From NCBI GenBank assembly GCA_905187815.1, contig CAJJJM010000004.1, positions 62,001-126,000 on the forward strand: a stretch of DNA of 64,000 nt, read 5' to 3'. Each line of letters starts with the position of its first letter. Position 1 is the first letter of the stretch. The position numbers and the translations under genes are program-made. The notes under the pieces were generated by a model. The model saw nothing but the letters and a program-made list of their open reading frames with translations, had not been told where the DNA came from and did not search any database. This DNA is from an uncultured Methanomassiliicoccaceae archaeon. Its GTDB lineage: Archaea; Thermoplasmatota; Thermoplasmata; Methanomassiliicoccales; Methanomethylophilaceae. Shown one piece after another: positions 40,865-48,977 of this stretch.

Positions 40865-42018
40865 GGCTGGGCATCATAGGGGGTGCCCTCCAGGGGATGG
40901 AGTGCGCCCTGCTCGCAAGGGATGCGGGATACAGGTCCATAGTCATCGACAGGCGCCCAAACGCCCCCGCGCTCTCGCTCTGCGACGAGCCCTTGGTCAT
41001 GGACCCCGCGGCCGATCCCGAGGGTGCGGCCTCCGTATTCGAAGAACTGGACTACATAATCCCGGCCTGCGAGGACACTGGGCTCCTGGATGCGCTAGTG
41101 TCCATCCTGGGAGACGACCCCAGGTTCCTGTTCGATCCCGGTGCGTACGCCGTATCCAGATCCAAGCTGGAGTCCAACCGCCTGATGTCGGGCCTCGGTG
41201 TTCCGATGCCGGCGGAGTGGCCGGAGTGCGGATACCCCGTGGTGGTGAAGCCATCATCCCTCAGCGGGAGCGTGGGGGTGACAGTGGCCAACGACCGGAA
41301 GGAGATGGACGAGGGCATCTCCAGGGTGTACTCCCTTGGGGATGAGCCCGTCGTCCAGGGTTTCGCGAGGGGCCGGAGCGTGTCGGTCGAGGTCATCGGG
41401 GACGGCGGGGATGCCGTCCCGTACATCACGACGGAGGTCTGCCTCGATCCGGGGTACGACTGCAAGATGGTCCGCTGCCACCCGGGGATCCTGAGCGGGG
41501 ACGATGAGGTGGAGTTCGGGCGGATCGGCGCCAGGATAGCGAGGGAGCTGGGGCTCCGCGGGATCATGGATGTCGAGGCCATTCTGACCGACAGGGGGCT
41601 CAGGGTCCTGGAGGTGGACGCACGCATGCCCAGCCAGACGCCCGCTGCGGTGCTGGCGGCCTCCGGCGTGAACCTGCTGAGGGAGATGGTCCACTCGGCC
41701 CAGGGGAGCCTTCGCGGCCCGGGGCCGATGGCCGCATCCTCCGTGTACCGCCACTTCGTCTATTCGGAGGGGGTCCTCAGGTCCTGCGGGGAGAAGGAGT
41801 TCTCCAAGGTGCGCTCCCCCAGATTCAGGAGGGGCCTGTTCGGTTCCGACCTGGCGATCACGGACTTCGAGCCCGGGAGCGACGAGTGGCGCGCGACGCT
41901 GATAATCTCCGCCCCCACGGAGGAGGCGGTTGACGAGCGCTCCGCTGCAGCGATGGAGATGATGAAGGACGAATGCTCAACGGATGTCCTCGTGGACGAG
42001 GGTCCGGAGGTGGTATGA
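40861..42018 (+). CDS. pylC: Pyrrolysine biosynthesis ligase, ATP-grasp
   Basis: PylC (385 residues) starts at ATG 40861 within the pylB stop. It opens with a nucleotide-binding fold (MRLGIIGGALQGMECALLAR), has the ATP-grasp core VVVKPSSLSGSVGVTVANDR near residues 122-142 and the metal-binding end DVEAILTDRGLRVLEVDARMPSQTP near 237-261. It joins methylornithine to the epsilon-amino group of a second lysine. Confidence 0.95.
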   Translation: MRLGIIGGALQGMECALLARDAGYRSIVIDRRPNAPALSLCDEPLVMDPAADPEGAASVFEELDYIIPACEDTGLLDALVSILGDDPRFLFDPGAYAVSRSKLESNRLMSGLGVPMPAEWPECGYPVVVKPSSLSGSVGVTVANDRKEMDEGISRVYSLGDEPVVQGFARGRSVSVEVIGDGGDAVPYITTEVCLDPGYDCKMVRCHPGILSGDDEVEFGRIGARIARELGLRGIMDVEAILTDRGLRVLEVDARMPSQTPAAVLAASGVNLLREMVHSAQGSLRGPGPMAASSVYRHFVYSEGVLRSCGEKEFSKVRSPRFRRGLFGSDLAITDFEPGSDEWRATLIISAPTEEAVDERSAAAMEMMKDECSTDVLVDEGPEVV

Positions 42019-42875
42019 TGACAAGGCTGACCTCTCATGACATAGAGAACGTATGGGACGGGGCGGACCTCGACAGGAGGCTCGCCGGGATGACGGGACG
42101 CGGGGTCCGCGGGATCGCCCTGGAGGCGGCGGGACTGCCGACGGACATGGATCTGTCCGGTTTCTCGGTGGTCTGCGTGCCCGTGACATCAGGGCTGGGG
42201 GAGATCGGCGGGTTCGCCGATTCCCTGGACGCCATCGCGAGGCACATCGGCATGCGCAGCCACGTGTCCGTATCCCCGGATGTCGCTGGTTTCGCCGAGG
42301 CGGTGTCCTCGGGGGCGGACATCGTGCTGATGGCCGATGACGACAGGTTCGTCGCGTACAACACGGTGACCAACACCGTGGCCGACAACGCATACTGCAC
42401 CGCCCTGGGCTATGCCGTCGCCCTGAGGGACGCCGCGGGCGGTCTCGCGGGGAGGAGGGTGCTCGTCATGGGCGCCGGGTTCGTTGGCTCCGAGGCCGTC
42501 AGGATCCTGAGGGGGATGAACGCGTTCGTGACGGTGGTCGACATAGATGTCCCGAAGGCCCGCCGCCTCGCGCTGTCTGAGAGGGTCCAGTGGGAGGAGG
42601 ATGTCAGCGGGGCGGTCTCGCACCACGACCTCATACTCAACGCATCCCCGGGGACCGTGCCGGGCCGCGACATGATGCCGGGCACGGTGGTATCGTCGCC
42701 CGGGGTGCCCTGCAGGTTCGACGAGGAGGCTAGGAGGAGGGCGAGGGCCATAATCCACGATCCGCTGGAGATAGGCACGGCGGTCATGCTCACGACCGCC
42801 GCCGCGGAGACGGTTCGCCGGACGGGCAGGGTCAACGTCCCGGCCCACGGGATGGAGGCGGCGCTCGGTCAGTGA
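42015..42875 (+). CDS. pylD: Pyrrolysine synthase, NAD-dependent dehydrogenase
   Basis: PylD (286 residues) has the dinucleotide fold VLVMGAGFVGSEAVRILRGM near residues 148-167 and ends PLEIGTAVMLTTAAAETVRR. It oxidises methylornithyl-lysine, which then cyclises to pyrrolysine. Two adjacent ATGs (42015 and 42018) are possible; the first overlaps the pylC stop, the second is better spaced from GGAGG at 42006. Confidence 0.94.
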   Translation: MMTRLTSHDIENVWDGADLDRRLAGMTGRGVRGIALEAAGLPTDMDLSGFSVVCVPVTSGLGEIGGFADSLDAIARHIGMRSHVSVSPDVAGFAEAVSSGADIVLMADDDRFVAYNTVTNTVADNAYCTALGYAVALRDAAGGLAGRRVLVMGAGFVGSEAVRILRGMNAFVTVVDIDVPKARRLALSERVQWEEDVSGAVSHHDLILNASPGTVPGRDMMPGTVVSSPGVPCRFDEEARRRARAIIHDPLEIGTAVMLTTAAAETVRRTGRVNVPAHGMEAALGQ

Positions 42876-42954
42876 CCGTGTTTTAGCCGCTCCTTAAGGG
42901 TTCCACGATGGGTTTTTATAGGGTCGTAGAGTGCCTCGTCTCGAGGTTATCAAG

Positions 42955-43116
42955 ATGGTAACAGTCAAAGAGTCCGAGTGTGTCGGCTGCGGAGCCTGCG
43001 TCGACGTCTGCCCCGAGGGTGCTATCACCTGCGACGACATCGCAGTCATCGACGCCGCCAAGTGCATCGACTGCGGTGCCTGCATCGACGAGTGCCCCTC
43101 CAGCGCTCTCGAGTGA
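42955..43116 (+). CDS. Small 2[4Fe-4S] ferredoxin behind the pyl genes
   Basis: The 53-residue protein starts MVTVKESECVGCGACVDVCP and has two CxxCxxCxxxCP motifs, near residues 9-20 and 37-48. It has its own TATA-like GGTTTTTATAGG at 42911-42922 and GAGGT before the ATG, so it is probably transcribed independently of pylD. It closely resembles the ferredoxin at 501-665 but lacks its extra C-terminal Cys. It is likely a general low-potential carrier. Confidence 0.93.
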   Translation: MVTVKESECVGCGACVDVCPEGAITCDDIAVIDAAKCIDCGACIDECPSSALE

Positions 43117-43244
43117 TCCTAGGCATATCCGGCGGTGAGAGCCGCCTACAAACACCTTAAACCACCATCAATCTTCTGTCAGAATTCAGCCATCGCCTCA
43201 TTGCTGTAACCGGTACGGCGTGCGATGCCGCTCTGTCTCGGACA

Positions 43245-45074
43245 TCATCTGGATTTCTTGTCCGGGGCCGGGTTCTTGTCGAGGTCGACCTTCTTCCTCT
43301 GGCGGCCGCCCGTCTTCTTCAGCTTTCCCTGGTCCAGGGCCCACTGGTAGCTCTTCTGCTCCGCCGGTGTGATCAGCACCCTGTCCCCCTTGGCGTACTT
43401 CCTTCCTGTGACCCAGTTGGTGAAGGGCGCGAGGACGCGGTACTCGTCCGCGTCCATGACGATCTCCCTGACGTTCGGCCTGCCCCTGAGCTCGGAGTAC
43501 GTGCCCGCGTGCTCCACGGCGGTGCCGTCCTTGACCTCGATGACGCTGGTGCACACGGTGTCCAGGAAGTACCTGTCGTGGGTGACCGTTATGATGGTGC
43601 CGTCGTACTCTACCAGGGCCTCCTCGACCGCGTGCTTCGCGGGGATGTCCAGGTAGTTGGTGGGCTCGTCCAGGACGAGCACGTTGGTCTCGTCGAGGAG
43701 CATGAGGCACAGCGCCACCCTGGCCCTCTGTCCCCCGGACAGCGTTGAGATGGGGCGCTCCACCTCCTCCCCGAACAGGAGGAACCTGGCCAGGAGCTTC
43801 CTGACCTCCCCTCTCCTCTCCTTGCCGGTGACCTGGAGCAGCTGCTCCTCGGCGGTGAGCTTCATGTCGAGGCGCTCGTGGTTCTGGGAGTAGTACCCGA
43901 TCTTCGCCCCCGGTGCGACCCACAGGTCCCCGGTGGACGGGATGAGGCCGAGCAGGGCCTTCACGAGCGTGGACTTGCCCTCGCCGTTCGCCCCGAAGAT
44001 GCCGACCTTGTCGCCCTTCTGGATGTCCAGGTCCACCCCGGACAGGATGGTCCTGCCGTCGTACTCCACGCCGAGGTTCTTGGTGGTGATGACGTTCTTG
44101 CCCGATTTGTGGGCCGCCTGTATCCTGACGGTGATCTCCCTGTTCTTCTCGGGCTTCTCCTTCTCCTCCATCTTGGCGATGAGCTTCTCCCTGGTCTTGT
44201 GGGTGGTCATGTACCACTGGTCGGCGTGGAGCTGCTTCGCGATCTCCTCCTGCTTCTTCTTCTGGGTGGCGTACTTCCTGTACTCCTTCTCCATCCTGTC
44301 CAGGTCGATCATCTTCTTCATGATGAAGTCGGAGTAGTTCCCCTTGTATTCGCGGGACTTCCCGTGGTCGATCTCCAGCATGCGGGTCGCGATCTTGTCG
44401 AGGAAGTACCTGTCGTGGCTGATGACCAGGACGGAGCAGTGGGAGTCGATGAGGTAGTCCTCCAGCCACTCCACGGTGGTGATGTCCAGGTGGGACGTGG
44501 GCTCGTCCATCACGAGGATGTCGCAGTCGTTCGCCTGGACGACGATCCTCGAAAGCATGACCTTGGTCCTCTCCCCTCCGGAGAGGGTGGACATGGGGCG
44601 GTCCATCAGGTCGGTCGACAGCCCCACCTTCTCCAGGGCGGCCATCTTGTTACCCTCGTCGTCCATGTCGGACTTGGCGAGCTGGGCCTCCAGGGCGGCG
44701 TTCTCCTCGGCGAGGGCGTTCCAGTCGATGTCCCCTCCGGCCACCATCTGCTCCTCGATCTCCCTGATCCTGCGCCTGATGTTCTCGATGTGGCCGTACG
44801 GCCTGCCCAGGACGTCGCGGACCGTCACGTCCGGCGAGTCCTCGGCGAACTGCTCTAGATATCCGATCCTCTCGGTGTTCCTGGTGAGCTCGCCGGTGTC
44901 GGGCTTCATCTCCCCCAGGAGGATCCTCAGGAACGTGGTCTTCCCAGCCCCGTTCACTCCGATTAGGCCGATGCTGTCCCCCTCGTTGATCTGGAGACTG
45001 ACGTCCTTGAGGACCTTGTGCGGTCCGAAGGCCTTGGTGACGGACTGGGCTTTTATGAGCATGGTCGGGACCAT
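43245..45074 (-). CDS. ABC-F family ATPase
   Basis: The 609-residue protein has no membrane segments and two ABC ATPase domains. The first has GVNGAGKTTFLRIL near residue 39, LSGGERTKVMLSR near 165 and VMDEPTSHLD near 187; the second has GANGEGKSTL near 360, LSGGQRARVAL near 452 and VLDEPTNYLD near 472. A charged linker helix (about 240-315) lies between. These features define ABC-F proteins, which act on the ribosome as translation factors or antibiotic-protection proteins. The basic C-terminal tail (GRQRKKVDLDKNP) could bind rRNA. ATG 45062 is an alternative start. Confidence 0.9.
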   Translation of the reverse strand: MVPTMLIKAQSVTKAFGPHKVLKDVSLQINEGDSIGLIGVNGAGKTTFLRILLGEMKPDTGELTRNTERIGYLEQFAEDSPDVTVRDVLGRPYGHIENIRRRIREIEEQMVAGGDIDWNALAEENAALEAQLAKSDMDDEGNKMAALEKVGLSTDLMDRPMSTLSGGERTKVMLSRIVVQANDCDILVMDEPTSHLDITTVEWLEDYLIDSHCSVLVISHDRYFLDKIATRMLEIDHGKSREYKGNYSDFIMKKMIDLDRMEKEYRKYATQKKKQEEIAKQLHADQWYMTTHKTREKLIAKMEEKEKPEKNREITVRIQAAHKSGKNVITTKNLGVEYDGRTILSGVDLDIQKGDKVGIFGANGEGKSTLVKALLGLIPSTGDLWVAPGAKIGYYSQNHERLDMKLTAEEQLLQVTGKERRGEVRKLLARFLLFGEEVERPISTLSGGQRARVALCLMLLDETNVLVLDEPTNYLDIPAKHAVEEALVEYDGTIITVTHDRYFLDTVCTSVIEVKDGTAVEHAGTYSELRGRPNVREIVMDADEYRVLAPFTNWVTGRKYAKGDRVLITPAEQKSYQWALDQGKLKKTGGRQRKKVDLDKNPAPDKKSR

Positions 45075-45117
45075 GGGTTCCTTGTAGATATCACTTCGTC
45101 GGGATGACGCCGGAGGG

Positions 45118-46272
45118 TCACGCGATGCGGGTCAGTGCCCTGCGCGCCGATTCAGTCCTGTCGGAGATCAGGGAGGCGATGGCTTCGACGCGCTCCCTCC
45201 CCAGGCGGCCCGTCGCCGAGTCGAGGACTCTCCGGATCCCAGGCATGGCGTCGTGGATGCCGTCCAACTTCGAGGTGTCGAAGCTCCCTGCCAAGCGTAT
45301 CTGCTCCTCGAATGTCTTCTTGAAGGGTTTGCAACCCCTTCCGACCATGGTGTCGAACTCGGATGTCAGAAGGTTGTATCCGAGTGATGCTCCGCAGTCG
45401 TAAACGGGGGCAGGGCCGAGCCATTCCAGCGTCTCGGCGTCACGCAGGAGTCCGAAGTTGTTCAGATGGCGGTCGTCGTTGGCGATGATGTAGTCCAGGA
45501 CTATCATGTCGTTCAGGAACGGAACGATGTCCAGGTCGAGGAGCGAGCATATTCTGACGAATTTGTCGTAGACCGATTCTGTTCCGAGTGAACCGTATGA
45601 TTCCAGGATGTGCGAGGCCGCGATGTACTCGGTTCTCCCGTCGACGAAATCCTCGCATAAGGAGTAGGGGAAGCCGTCGATGGTCATGACATCGTAATCG
45701 ACATGCTGGATGCCCAATTCCCGGCAGATGCATGATGCCATCGCTTCGTTGAACGGCTCCTGCTTATAGGAGCCGCTTCCGCCTTTGATGAGGCACCTGC
45801 GACCGTCGACGGTGGTCCACCTCTTTCTGAGGTTGCCTTCTGATGTCACATCAGGTGACGAGAAGTCCATGTGTCCAGTATCCACTGTTTGTCCGAACAG
45901 GAGGCGGCCGATGTCCTCGGAGAAGTCGTTGTCGAAGAAATTGACATCCTTCCAGCGCGTATCGGATGAGCGCTCGCGGACCCAGTATGAATCCGATAGG
46001 CTCAACCCCATCGACTTCGTAAGAAGCTGAGAAGGAAAGCTGATGCCCAGTGGATCCAGGAGGTCGCGCACTCCTGTACGGCTCATGGGGATGCAGCGGC
46101 CGATCCACCACCGGGAGAGTCCGTGCTTGTCAAGGAGCTGTTGTTTCACAATCGTGCCTGGAGGCATGTGGAGACGGTCCAGGACCTTGATGTTGCTTCC
46201 GATGCCCCCGGTCGCTTCGTCCACATCGAACTCCGCCACCTCAAAGTCCCTGTGCATCAGAGTCAATCTCAC
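45118..46272 (-). CDS. HipA-like kinase-fold protein
   Basis: I place the start at GTG 46272, 6 nt after GAGGTG and below a TATA box (ATTATATATG near 46306); this gives 384 residues. The N-terminal part LTLMHRDFEVAEFDVDE and the C-terminal part with LIKGGSGSYKQEPFNEAMAS near residue 170, LNDMIVLDYIIANDDRHLNNFG near 273 and PVYDCGASLG near 310 resemble HipA/PF07804 kinases: ATP-binding Lys, the DDRHLNN catalytic loop and the D-C-G metal site. No HipB-type repressor is adjacent, so a toxin-antitoxin role is unproven. Confidence 0.65.
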   Translation of the reverse strand: MRLTLMHRDFEVAEFDVDEATGGIGSNIKVLDRLHMPPGTIVKQQLLDKHGLSRWWIGRCIPMSRTGVRDLLDPLGISFPSQLLTKSMGLSLSDSYWVRERSSDTRWKDVNFFDNDFSEDIGRLLFGQTVDTGHMDFSSPDVTSEGNLRKRWTTVDGRRCLIKGGSGSYKQEPFNEAMASCICRELGIQHVDYDVMTIDGFPYSLCEDFVDGRTEYIAASHILESYGSLGTESVYDKFVRICSLLDLDIVPFLNDMIVLDYIIANDDRHLNNFGLLRDAETLEWLGPAPVYDCGASLGYNLLTSEFDTMVGRGCKPFKKTFEEQIRLAGSFDTSKLDGIHDAMPGIRRVLDSATGRLGRERVEAIASLISDRTESARRALTRIA

Positions 46273-46379
46273 GGCAGACACCTCGTACAAGAGATGCCAT
46301 GAGAGCATATATAATCGACAAGACCTGGGGAGTTCGTTAGTGTCTTCGACGGCAACGATCCTTGCAACACGGTCATCGT

Positions 46380-47006
46380 TCAGATGTACTCGTCTTCGGT
46401 CTTCCACAGCCTGACGTGTCTCTCCGTCAGGTCGGTGATCCTGCGTTCGAACTCTTCGTCCTTCCCCACGGGGATCCATGCCTTCACATCGACCTTGTCG
46501 GAGTACTCGCACTTGGGACGCTTGGCCATGAGGTCCTTCATCTTGGATTCGAACTGGCTGTAGTAACCGTACTCCAGCGTGAACATGTATACAGCGCAGG
46601 CCCTTCTCGCCACCTTCTCCACACCGTCCAGGACGAGCTTCGCGGTCTCCCCGTAGGCATGCACAAGACCGCCGGTGCCCAGGAGGGTCCCTCCGAAGTA
46701 CCTCACGACCACGACCATCGCATCGGAGATCCCGGCGCCCTTGAGCGCGAACAGGATCGGCTTCCCCGCCGTCCCGGAGGGCTCGCCGTTGTCGCTGCTC
46801 CGCTCTCTCCTCTCGGATCCGTTGAAGACCGCGGCGTAGCAGTAGTGCGTCGCATCCCTGTACCTCTCCGAGACCTTGGCGATGTTCTCCTGGATGCAGT
46901 CCTCCCGGGGACATGGCATCAGGATGCCGATGAAGCGGGAGCCCTTCAGGGTCATCTCGCTCTCGCGGGTACCGGCGATGGTGTCGTAGTCCGAGATGCG
47001 GGCCAT
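46380..47006 (-). CDS. YigZ/IMPACT (UPF0029) family protein
   Basis: The 208-residue protein has the UPF0029 signature: GSRFIGILMPCPRED near residues 22-36, ATHYCYAAVFNGSERRERSSDNGEPSGTAG near 52-80 and MVVVVRYFGGTLLGTGGLVHAYGE near 96-120, then a YigZ-type C-terminal domain. The family is widespread and linked to translation regulation, without a defined reaction. Confidence 0.92.
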   Translation of the reverse strand: MARISDYDTIAGTRESEMTLKGSRFIGILMPCPREDCIQENIAKVSERYRDATHYCYAAVFNGSERRERSSDNGEPSGTAGKPILFALKGAGISDAMVVVVRYFGGTLLGTGGLVHAYGETAKLVLDGVEKVARRACAVYMFTLEYGYYSQFESKMKDLMAKRPKCEYSDKVDVKAWIPVGKDEEFERRITDLTERHVRLWKTEDEYI

Positions 47007-47335
47007 GGGTGGTGATGGAGGTGTCGTTGTTGAAGGTTTCCGTCAGGTCGAAGGGTCAAAAACGAGGGAATGTGAAAATGAGACGCAAAAAGAATTCTTG
47101 TCACAGATCCACGTTTTACGGTCTTTTTCACTCATTATATTTAAAATTATTGTAAAATTTCAATACTCGTTAACCATCAGTGAAAATGGGTGATAAGAAG
47201 GATTTCCATACGATAGCTAAATAACAATTAAAATTAAGTGCATCTGAAAGACGGCTCTCCGGGCTTCATGGAGTATCGTGTGTTGGGATCAGAATGATGG
47301 GAGAAGGGCCCCCGGAGGGGCCCGGTTGAAGGGTT
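47007..47335. other. AT-rich intergenic region without recognised gene
   Basis: This 329-bp stretch between yigZ and putP is strongly AT-rich from 47085 to 47250 with several TATTTAAAAT-type runs. I see no open frame with a ribosome site and no tRNA-like fold. It probably holds the yigZ promoter and, at 47306-47323, a hairpin that ends putP. Confidence 0.6.
47306..47323 (-). terminator. Hairpin after putP
   Basis: GGGCCCC at 47306-47312 pairs with GGGGCCC at 47317-47323 over a CGGA loop, 12 bases beyond the putP stop on the minus strand. A weak pyrimidine-rich stretch follows. Confidence 0.55.
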
Positions 47336-48865
47336 TCAGGCCTCTTCGGGGTCCTCGTAGTTCTGAGCTGCCTCGAACTCGTCCAGGACCTCCTGGGACG
47401 GGGGCGGGGTGAGCTTCGCGACGACGACGGCCACGATGAACGCCAGGACGAATCCGGGGAACAGGGAGTACATGCCGGTGAATTCCATGAAGGTCTCCCA
47501 GAACACCACGACGGCGAATCCGGTGATCATGGCTGCCATGGCACCCTGCCAGTTCATGCGCTTCCAGAACAGGGCGAGGATCATGACCGGCGAGAACGCG
47601 GATCCGAATCCGGACCAGGCGTAGGACACCAGGCCCATGATGTTGTCGCTTCCGAACAGCGCCAGGCACATCCCGATGATGGAGATGATGACGACGATCC
47701 CCCTGGCGAGCCAAAGCAAGTTCTTCTCGGATATGTGGACTCTGTTGCTCTTTGCCAGCACGTCGTTGGTGATTGAGGATGCTGATACAAGCAACTGAGA
47801 GGATGCTGTGGACATGATGGCGGCCAGGATGGCAGCGAAGACCACTCCGAGGATGAACGGTGCCGACTCTTCAAAGAGCACTTTTGCAGTCTCCATGAAA
47901 ACGAATTCGGCATCTGCAGAAGAGTAGTGGAGGATGTTAATATTGTGAGCAGGCAGGAATACTCCAGCTATGACTCCAAGGAGGCAGATGAAGGAGAGCG
48001 CCAGGATACCCCAGATGAGGGAGACCCTGCGAGCGACCTTGATCTCGGAGACCTTCCTGATGGACATGTACCTGACCACGATGTGTGGCATACCGTAGTA
48101 ACCTAAACCCCAGACCAGACCTGAGATGATGACCACCGCGGAAATCGGGATACCATCGTTGTAGAGCAGGCTCGTGTATCCAGGAATCTCCGTGGACATT
48201 ATCTCATCCCATCCAGACGTGATGTTGTCCCATCCGAAGTCACCGATGATGACCATGGGGATAGCGACGATCACAACGACCATCAGGATTGCCTGGAAGA
48301 AGTCGGTCCAGCAGAGCGCCTTGTATCCGCCGAGGAAGGTGTACAGGATGATAACGGCTCCACCGACGATGATTCCGATCTGCATACCGATATCGTCTAG
48401 AAGCATCTCCATCACGATGCCGCAGCTCTTGAATCCGGAGCCGACGTAGATCGTGAAGAAGAACAGGATGACCACGGCGCAGACTATCCTGAGATAGCCC
48501 TTGTGGTCCGCGAAACGGTTGGAGAAGAACTCGGGCATGGTGAGGGAGTTCTTCGAGACGACTGAGTGTTTCCTGAGCCTCTTCGCAACGAAGAGCCAGG
48601 ATGTGTACGACCCGATGAGCAGACCGATCCCGATCCACGCCTGTCCCAGACCGGCGAGGACGATGGATCCCGGGAGACCCATCAGGAGCCAGCCGCTCAT
48701 GTCGGATGCCTGGGCCGACATCGCGCTAACGTATGGTCCGAACGATCTACCTCCGAGGATGTAGTCCTCCATGCTGTCCCTGTCCTTCACCTTCCAGAAG
48801 TGGACTCCGATGATGATCAGGGCAATGAAGTAGATGACGAACGCCAGTATTGTCATTGCGTCCAT
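47336..48865 (-). CDS. putP: Sodium/proline symporter family protein (SSS)
   Basis: The 509-residue protein starts at ATG 48865 (a TATA-like TTATAAG sits near 48902). About thirteen membrane segments are present. DYILGGRSFGPYVSAMSAQASDMSGWLLMGLPG near residues 33-65 is the characteristic PutP sodium-site region, and AAIMSTASSQLLVSASSITND near 345-365 matches the SSS family signature. It imports proline or a related solute such as betaine with sodium. An osmolyte role is equally possible. Confidence 0.85.
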   Translation of the reverse strand: MDAMTILAFVIYFIALIIIGVHFWKVKDRDSMEDYILGGRSFGPYVSAMSAQASDMSGWLLMGLPGSIVLAGLGQAWIGIGLLIGSYTSWLFVAKRLRKHSVVSKNSLTMPEFFSNRFADHKGYLRIVCAVVILFFFTIYVGSGFKSCGIVMEMLLDDIGMQIGIIVGGAVIILYTFLGGYKALCWTDFFQAILMVVVIVAIPMVIIGDFGWDNITSGWDEIMSTEIPGYTSLLYNDGIPISAVVIISGLVWGLGYYGMPHIVVRYMSIRKVSEIKVARRVSLIWGILALSFICLLGVIAGVFLPAHNINILHYSSADAEFVFMETAKVLFEESAPFILGVVFAAILAAIMSTASSQLLVSASSITNDVLAKSNRVHISEKNLLWLARGIVVIISIIGMCLALFGSDNIMGLVSYAWSGFGSAFSPVMILALFWKRMNWQGAMAAMITGFAVVVFWETFMEFTGMYSLFPGFVLAFIVAVVVAKLTPPPSQEVLDEFEAAQNYEDPEEA

Positions 48866-48977
48866 TCTTAATACCGGAGGATGGGACGCGGTACTGGACT
48901 TATAATGTTGACTGTTCCATCCAACTCGTGGCAACGGCGTTAATGGTGTTTGGGAAGGGGTTTGGGCCGATCTGGGG

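Noticed and set aside
47050..47260. AT-rich block as a replication origin or mobile element scar
   Set aside because: No iterated origin-recognition boxes, no Cdc6/Orc gene nearby and no target-site duplication were found.
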